Shown one piece after another: positions 5,174 through 9,143 of a stretch of DNA of 9,143 bases. The stretch is from Actinomycetota bacterium (GTDB taxonomy: Bacteria; Actinomycetota; Actinomycetes; Nanopelagicales; Nanopelagicaceae). The stretch spans positions 1-9,143 of the forward strand of contig CANHFN010000027.1 of assembly GCA_947459935.1 (NCBI GenBank), read 5' to 3'. Under the pieces are notes generated by a model that was given only the letters and a program-made list of their open reading frames with translations, did not search any database and was not told the DNA's origin. Numbering within the stretch: position 1 is the stretch's first letter; every line of letters begins with the position of its first letter. Made by a program: the position numbers and the translations under genes.

Positions 5174-6646
5174 CTATATCTTTCCTTGTTCCAACCCTTC
5201 AAGAACTTCCTGTGCTCGCTCCTTTAATTCATCCAGATCACTCAATCGATTAAGACCAAAGATCTGTTGACTCATGCGGTGGTTTTTCGCAAAAGCTTCC
5301 CTGTGACGATCTAGGAAATCCCAATAAAGAGATGTGAAAGGGCAAGCTGTCTCGCCTGTGCGCAGTTTGGGGTTATAGACACATGGTTTGCAGTAGTTAG
5401 ACATTCGGGAGATATAAGCACCACCTGCTGCATAGGGCTTTGTCATCATGGCGCCGCCATCTGCGTGCACGCCCATGCCAATGACATTGGGAACCATGAC
5501 CCACTCAGAGGCATCGATAAATACTTCTCTCATCCAATCTAGAAACTGTTGTGGGTTGGTGCCGGTAATGAGTGCAAGGTTTGAAAGCAGCATCAGCCGT
5601 GGAATGTGGTGAACCCAGGCACGATCGTTAATGTCAGTGACTGTTTGCTTCATGCAGTTCATTTGAGTCTTGCTGGGGTCGTTAAATAGCGGCAATAGTT
5701 TTCTGGTGGCGTTGAGTTGGTTGTTCTCCCGGTAATCAGGTCCCAGAAACCAATACATGCCATTGACGTATTCACGCCAGCCAATGATCTGTCTGATGAA
5801 ACCTTCGGCAGATTCAATGGGAACTGTGCCAGAGTTAAAGGCTTTCACAGCTGCGTGGATGACCTCTGCCGGGTGGAGCAGGTTGTTGTTGATGTAGGGG
5901 GAGAGAAGTGAGTGATGCAGGGCCCAGTTATCAGTTGTCATCGCATCTTCTAGTGGGCCAAACTCTGCAAAGTGGTTGTCAAAGAAGTTATGCATTTGGG
6001 CAAGAGCGCCTTTGCGGGTGGTTGCCCAGGTTGTGGTTGGTGTGTGGCCAAGTTCTTTGGCAACTTCTAAATCAATTTCATCACGTTTGTGCTCTAGATA
6101 TGCCGGTCCTTCATACTTTTTTGGGGGAGGCAATCTGTTCTCTTTATCAAAGTTCCAGGATCCACCAACTGGATCTTTGCCTTCCATCAAGATGTTAAGA
6201 CGGGTTCTTTGTTTTCTATAGAAGTTTTCCATCAAGTATGACTTTTGTTCTGCCGCCCATTGGGTAAAAAGCGGGCGAGGGGTTAAAAAGAAATCATTGG
6301 GCACAAACTCAACGCCATATTTTTCTAGCGCTTCCAACTGCCTAAATGAGGATGGCTCAGCGCAGAAGATCGGCAGGTCTTTATGCTTCTTGGTGATTTC
6401 ATCTAGGCCAGCAATTGTTGTGGCAGCTTTGATGTATTCAACAGTAAAGCCGTCTTCTTGAAGAGATTGTGCAAAGTGGCGCGCACTTGAAATCAAAAAG
6501 AACAACCGTTCTTTATGCCAGTTGCGCCCAGTGGTCATACGGGCGCTTTCCACAAAAGCGATTACATCGGTTTTTGGATCAGCATCTTTGAGCGCTCCAT
6601 ACTTGCGATGGAGGTGGTCAAAGGGGATATAGATGATGCGCTTCAT
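5174..6646 (-). CDS. Iron-sulfur cryptochrome/photolyase (FeS-BCP, PhrB-like)
   Basis: This 490-residue protein belongs to the photolyase-related family that carries a [4Fe-4S] cluster, with PhrB of Agrobacterium as the studied (6-4) photolyase. The N-terminal Rossmann-like domain (about 1-130) would hold the ribolumazine antenna; the helical C-terminal domain binds FAD, with [15 protein letters not shown] (285-299) and the stretch around 341-351 ([11 protein letters not shown]) being typical. Four cysteines, C331, C419, C422 and C435, have spacings of 88, 3 and 13, the same as the PhrB cluster ligands as I recall them. H347 falls where the catalytic His of PhrB would be. It probably repairs UV (6-4) photoproducts in DNA, though some relatives are photoreceptors. 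The start is set by a four-base overlap with the upstream DUF2256 gene. Confidence 0.92.
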   Translation of the reverse strand: MKRIIYIPFDHLHRKYGALKDADPKTDVIAFVESARMTTGRNWHKERLFFLISSARHFAQSLQEDGFTVEYIKAATTIAGLDEITKKHKDLPIFCAEPSSFRQLEALEKYGVEFVPNDFFLTPRPLFTQWAAEQKSYLMENFYRKQRTRLNILMEGKDPVGGSWNFDKENRLPPPKKYEGPAYLEHKRDEIDLEVAKELGHTPTTTWATTRKGALAQMHNFFDNHFAEFGPLEDAMTTDNWALHHSLLSPYINNNLLHPAEVIHAAVKAFNSGTVPIESAEGFIRQIIGWREYVNGMYWFLGPDYRENNQLNATRKLLPLFNDPSKTQMNCMKQTVTDINDRAWVHHIPRLMLLSNLALITGTNPQQFLDWMREVFIDASEWVMVPNVIGMGVHADGGAMMTKPYAAGGAYISRMSNYCKPCVYNPKLRTGETACPFTSLYWDFLDRHREAFAKNHRMSQQIFGLNRLSDLDELKERAQEVLEGLEQGKI

Positions 6647-6786
6647 TTATTCTCACGACATCGATCGCTGCAGTACTTAACTTCGGTCCAGTTTTTAGCC
6701 CACTTTTTGCGCCATTCAAACTCCAGGCCACAGCGCTGGCAGGTCTTAGGGGCAAACCCATTTTTGACCTTGGCTATGCGAGACAT
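6643..6786 (-). CDS. DUF2256 small zinc-binding-type protein
   Basis: This 47-residue protein is almost entirely a DUF2256 domain: TCQRCG (C16, C19), then the family signature [10 protein letters not shown] (24-33), then [10 protein letters not shown] (C39, C43). Four cysteines in two pairs strongly suggest a structural zinc. DUF2256 genes are commonly next to, or fused with, photolyase-related genes, so a helper role in FeS-photolyase function or DNA binding is plausible but untested. Its stop overlaps the photolyase start as ATGA (6646-6643), showing translational coupling. ATG 6786 gives the family's usual length. An in-frame ATG 12 codons upstream (6822) would add unusual residues. No Shine-Dalgarno is present; TACGAT six bases before the ATG could be a -10 box of a leaderless mRNA. 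Confidence 0.87.
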   Translation of the reverse strand: MSRIAKVKNGFAPKTCQRCGLEFEWRKKWAKNWTEVKYCSDRCRENK

Positions 6787-6855
6787 AGGGCAATCGTAAG
6801 TGAGTCGTAAGGGATTGGCCATGCAGAGTTCAGGTTTGGGACCTACCCTTTATCC

Positions 6856-6873
6856 AAGTCCAATTGAGGACTT
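6856..6873 (+). promoter_or_regulatory. Short inverted repeat before the Shine-Dalgarno of the gene at 6895
   Basis: AAGTCC (6856-6861) and GGACTT (6868-6873) form a perfect 6-bp inverted repeat with a six-base spacer, seven bases before the AAGGAG ribosome site (6881-6886). It could be an operator or a 5' leader hairpin, but its size makes chance possible. Confidence 0.3.
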
Positions 6874-6894
6874 CCTGGTTAAGGAGAGAACCAC

Positions 6895-7269
6895 ATGCAA
6901 GAAGCTCAGTTATTAGAACTCTGGAACACAAAGCGCACACAAGTGATCAACGCCCAAAAGGGTCCAAATTTTATGTTGATCGGTATTTTTGTTTTGGCAG
7001 CATTTGGCAAGTTTGATTCAGCAAATGATGCAACAAAGTATTTAGCAATTGGAGTCGCTGCAACTACTGGAATCTTGGCAATTATTTCTCAATACGCAAC
7101 CATCCGTGAGGCTGAAGCACTGATCGTTGACCTTAATCGCATTGAAAAGCCATCAGAGTTAACAAAGAAGATTGCAGCCTCACGTCACCTGTTGTCTTTG
7201 TCAGCAATTGCAATTGTTGGCTTAGGTCTAGCAGTCTTCTCACTTGTTACTTGGGCTGTCCTGGGTTAA
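6895..7269 (+). CDS. Three-helix membrane protein, unrecognised
   Basis: I do not recognise this 124-residue protein. A short soluble N-terminus (1-24, with ELWNTKRTQVINAQKG) leads to helix 1 (about 25-39) and helix 2 (about 47-67). A charged cytoplasmic helix follows (about 70-97, REAEALIVDLNRIEKPSELTKK), then helix 3 (about 98-122). There are no cysteines or histidine pairs suggesting cofactor binding; the only His is H98 at the start of helix 3. AAGGAG with an eight-base spacer makes the start secure and predicts good translation. It is the first gene of an apparent operon: four bases separate its stop from the next small gene, which is followed by the secreted cytochrome b5. A membrane scaffold for that system is a guess from position only. 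Confidence 0.72.
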   Translation: MQEAQLLELWNTKRTQVINAQKGPNFMLIGIFVLAAFGKFDSANDATKYLAIGVAATTGILAIISQYATIREAEALIVDLNRIEKPSELTKKIAASRHLLSLSAIAIVGLGLAVFSLVTWAVLG

Positions 7270-7273
7270 ACAG

Positions 7274-7396
7274 ATGGAAAAGTTTATTGTCATTGGTGTC
7301 TTTGCCATGATTCTTGCCGCTTTGCTGGTTGCCTATGAGCGACCAGCAAAGAGCAAGAAGAAAATTACCGGCCGCGGCGGAGACTTCGAGTCCTAG
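7274..7396 (+). CDS. 40-residue single-helix membrane micropeptide
   Basis: This short frame encodes one hydrophobic helix (about residues 4-20, FIVIGVFAMILAALLVA) followed by YERPAKSKKKITGRGGDFES. The basic stretch KSKKK places the C-terminus in the cytoplasm. The tail ends in a compact GRGGDFE block, which looks like a conserved motif and not random tail sequence. It is squeezed between two genes with gaps of four bases before and seven bases after, has no strong ribosome site of its own, and is probably translated by coupling. Such single-helix peptides often assist membrane complexes; here the likely partners are its neighbours. I cannot name a family. Real-gene status rests on helix, tail composition and spacing. 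Confidence 0.6.
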   Translation: MEKFIVIGVFAMILAALLVAYERPAKSKKKITGRGGDFES

Positions 7397-7403
7397 CAAG
7401 CTG

Positions 7404-8246
7404 ATGCACACTCCCTTGCGCAAAGTATTAATCGCTCTTCTCACAGCACTTGCGCTGGGGTGTGGTGTTGCAGTTGCTCACCAACCTGTAGTTTTACTAA
7501 ATACCGACACAACTGCAGCAAAAGGTCCTCTGTTAGTTGATGGAACTGTCTCTTTTGCTATCCGTGCAGCCTTTAGTAAAGCTGGTGAAAAGAAGGCGTT
7601 TCGAGCCCAGTTTAAAGAGGGTGATGCCTTAGAGGTTCAATACTTAATTGTTGATAAGAAGCCTGAAAATGCTTTAAAGAGTAGCCAACTACCCACCGTT
7701 GTCATCACTGGTCCTGGTGGCTTTAAAACAACGATGAAGATCAATGAGCGAGAAAAGTTCTATGAGCCTTATGGCAGAACAAATTACTTCTATTTAGCCC
7801 GCTATAGCCGGGTGGCAAAGGCTGGGATATATAGCTTTGTGATCACAGCAAAAACTAAATCAACAATCACGGTTGCTGTGGGGGAGAAGGAAATTGCTGG
7901 AGAGGTTGTGCGCGGGGCAAATGTGCCACCAACTCCAACACCAACTCCGACACCGACTCCAACACCGACTTCAACACCGACACCGACTTCAACACCGACA
8001 CCGACGGTTGCTGGATACACAATGGCTCAGGTGAGGGCGAACAACACCGCACAAAGTTGTTGGACCGTGGTTGATGATTATGTTTACAACTTAACCAGTT
8101 GGATTAATTCACACCCAGGTGGTTCTGGAGCAATCTTGTTCTTATGTGGCACAGATGGCACAAACGCTTTTAAGGCTCAGCATTCCAATCAAGGCAGGCC
8201 TGCGATCAGATTAGATAGCTACAAACTAGGCCCGCTCAAGAAATAG
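7404..8246 (+). CDS. Secreted cytochrome b5-type heme protein with Pro/Thr linker
   Basis: From ATG 7404 this is 280 residues. Residues 1-25 form a Sec signal (HTPLRK, hydrophobic core, likely cut after AVA). Residues 26-170 are a beta-rich domain I do not recognise. Residues 175-201 are a Pro/Thr linker. Residues 205-280 are a cytochrome b5-like domain: YTMAQVRANN, then WINSHPGG with heme ligand H237, and the second ligand H260 in AFKAQHSN. C219 and C248 could form a disulfide, fitting an extracytoplasmic site. It is probably an electron carrier or heme-binding protein outside the membrane. A Cys in the signal region (C20) follows A-L-G, a poor lipobox. The frame is open to TTG 7314, which would overlap the micropeptide gene and displace the signal, so ATG is preferred. 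Its stop directly abuts the stop of the convergent tspO. Confidence 0.85.
   Translation: MHTPLRKVLIALLTALALGCGVAVAHQPVVLLNTDTTAAKGPLLVDGTVSFAIRAAFSKAGEKKAFRAQFKEGDALEVQYLIVDKKPENALKSSQLPTVVITGPGGFKTTMKINEREKFYEPYGRTNYFYLARYSRVAKAGIYSFVITAKTKSTITVAVGEKEIAGEVVRGANVPPTPTPTPTPTPTPTSTPTPTSTPTPTVAGYTMAQVRANNTAQSCWTVVDDYVYNLTSWINSHPGGSGAILFLCGTDGTNAFKAQHSNQGRPAIRLDSYKLGPLKK
7926..8006 (+). repeat. Pro/Thr-coding tandem repeat inside the cytochrome b5 gene
   Basis: About 81 bases of ACxCCxAC-type short repeats encode alternating Pro-Thr with occasional Ser. The 3' half contains near-exact units of 12 and 18 bases built from ACACCGAC and ACTTCA. It encodes an extended flexible linker and is a likely site of repeat-number change between strains. 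Confidence 0.85.
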
Positions 8247-8708
8247 TTAATTAAGTTTGCTGTATTGATAACTCAGCGTTGCAGCTGTTGCTACCCAGAT
8301 TTGATAGGGCAACAGTGCCAGACCAATTGAAGTTGAAGTTTTAAAAGCAATTACCACCATGGGTAAGGTCAAAAGCACTGTGCCAACAAGTGCGATCGCG
8401 GCAAATTGCAGATTGTGGGGGCGATAGAACTGGTAAGCCCAAATCAGAGCACATGCCACAGAGAGCCCAAAGAATGTTAAATAAGTAATGCTGAGCGCTG
8501 TTGTGGCACGTTGGGCAATGGTCACTGCTGCAATACCTAAAACAATAAAGTTATAGGGCCAGATAATTCCAAAGATAAATCCTGGTGGTTGCCAGGATGG
8601 TTGGTTCAAGGTGCGATACCAATTATCGCCGGTGTTCACCCAAAGGCCTGATCCGATTACATAAATTGCAACGATGGCAATTCCTATGACAGAGCCCAAG
8701 AGTTTCAT
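8247..8708 (-). CDS. tspO: TspO/MBR family membrane protein
   Basis: This 153-residue protein has five predicted membrane helices and the family's Trp-rich pattern: WYRTLNQPSWQPPGFIFGIIWPYNF (W30, W39, W50) in the first loop and second helix, W90 in the middle, and LLPYQIW (132-138) in the last helix. Length fits the family, which is about 155-160. Bacterial TspO binds porphyrins and heme breakdown products and regulates tetrapyrrole or light/oxygen responses in Rhodobacter; in this organism the role is inferred. It starts four bases after the stop of the upstream flavin oxidoreductase gene with no clear Shine-Dalgarno, so the two are probably one operon and coupled. Its stop abuts the stop of the convergent cytochrome b5 gene with no spacer or terminator. 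Confidence 0.9.
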   Translation of the reverse strand: MKLLGSVIGIAIVAIYVIGSGLWVNTGDNWYRTLNQPSWQPPGFIFGIIWPYNFIVLGIAAVTIAQRATTALSITYLTFFGLSVACALIWAYQFYRPHNLQFAAIALVGTVLLTLPMVVIAFKTSTSIGLALLPYQIWVATAATLSYQYSKLN

Positions 8709-8712
8709 TGGA

Positions 8713-9143
8713 TTAACTTAACTTGCCGCGCTCAATGGGACGTGGCCACTTGATCTTTACACCTAGTTTTTCCGCTGCATATAAAGGGAATCGGGGATTG
8801 CGCAGGAATTCACGGGCCATAAAGACCGCATCTGCTTCTCCAATTTGAATGATGTGATCTGCTTGCTCTGGTTCTGTAATGAGGCCAACTGCAGTTGTCA
8901 GGATTCCTGTCTCTGCTCTAATTGCTGTGGCAAAAGGAACTTGGAAGCCAGGTGTGGCTTTAATAGGTGCGTTATGAACATTGCCACCTGTTGAAACATC
9001 AACAAGGTCAACGCCCAATGTCTTTAACTGCGCGCATAGCTCCACTGAATCAATCAAGTTCCAACCATCATCAACCCAGTCTGTGGCAGAGATGCGCACA
9101 AATAGTGGCGTGCCAGTTGGTATTGCAGCACGGACTGCTTCAA
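8713..9143 (-). CDS. Old Yellow Enzyme-type NADH:flavin oxidoreductase, 3' part
   Basis: The frame is open to the right edge and the start lies outside, so about 143 C-terminal residues are seen of a family usually about 340-370 long. Visible landmarks are PLFVRISATDW (strand with the FMN-contacting Arg), VDVSTGGNVHNAP, TAVGLIT and the closing FMN-phosphate region GEADAVFMAREFLRNPRFP. This order matches the YqjM/XenA class of ene-reductases, which use FMN and NAD(P)H to reduce activated C=C bonds and nitro compounds. The catalytic His pair and the active-site Cys of that class would lie upstream and cannot be checked. An internal GTG at 9099 is not the start because the family sequence clearly continues before it. 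It lies upstream of tspO in the same direction, four bases apart. Confidence 0.9.
   Translation of the reverse strand, partial: EAVRAAIPTGTPLFVRISATDWVDDGWNLIDSVELCAQLKTLGVDLVDVSTGGNVHNAPIKATPGFQVPFATAIRAETGILTTAVGLITEPEQADHIIQIGEADAVFMAREFLRNPRFPLYAAEKLGVKIKWPRPIERGKLS

Noticed and set aside
5717..6221. Several plus-strand frames opposite the photolyase
   Set aside because: The minus-strand photolyase has full-length family motifs; these frames show no motifs and no ribosome site.
7802..8052. Minus-strand frames rich in Gly/Val and Ser/Val opposite the cytochrome b5 gene
   Set aside because: They are mirror images of the Pro/Thr repeat and have no start signal or domain.

Overview
The window looks like a stretch of a streamlined, moderately low-GC actinobacterial chromosome, most like the freshwater acI group (Nanopelagicales). 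That assignment is an inference. It rests on a Septum_form-type secreted protein, very short intergenic gaps, many starts without a Shine-Dalgarno sequence and an A/T-leaning third codon position. I see no insertion sequence, integrase, phage gene or CRISPR array. No stretch over 300 bases lacks a gene. The largest gaps are 1302-1490, 3570-3743 and 4898-5031.

Layout. 1-223 (-): 5' part of a DUF2087 protein. 294-806 (+): membrane-anchored four-cysteine Septum_form-like protein, converging on an unrecognised acidic protein (840-1301, -). 1491-1814 (+): small alpha/beta-barrel-like protein, separated by a strong two-way terminator from a GNAT acetyltransferase (1865-2629, -). 2690-2905 (+): two-helix membrane peptide whose end overlaps the end of a SAM methyltransferase (2892-3569, -). 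3744-4833 (+): apparent three-gene operon of a 49-residue CDGSH-like protein, a DoxX-like membrane protein and a SOUL heme-binding protein, closed by a strong terminator. 5032-5107 (+): a tRNA with anticodon CAC (Val) and its own terminator. 5174-6786 (-): two-gene operon of a DUF2256 zinc-binding-type protein and an iron-sulfur photolyase, joined by an ATGA overlap. 6895-8246 (+): apparent operon of a three-helix membrane protein, a 40-residue single-helix protein and a secreted cytochrome-b5-type protein on a Pro/Thr linker. 8247-9143 (-): TspO and, upstream of it, the 3' part of an Old Yellow Enzyme.

How they may fit together. From 3.7 kb onward many genes involve heme or porphyrin, flavin, Fe-S clusters or light damage: the CDGSH-like protein, DoxX, SOUL, the FeS photolyase, cytochrome b5, TspO and the flavin oxidoreductase. 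This suggests a redox and photo-oxidative stress neighbourhood in a sunlit-water bacterium, but no shared regulatory site was found, so the link is a hypothesis. Items most worth a second look are the minimal CDGSH-like protein, the secreted cytochrome b5 operon with its micropeptide, the Arg-like body of the Val(CAC) tRNA, and a decayed tRNA-like copy just upstream of that tRNA.
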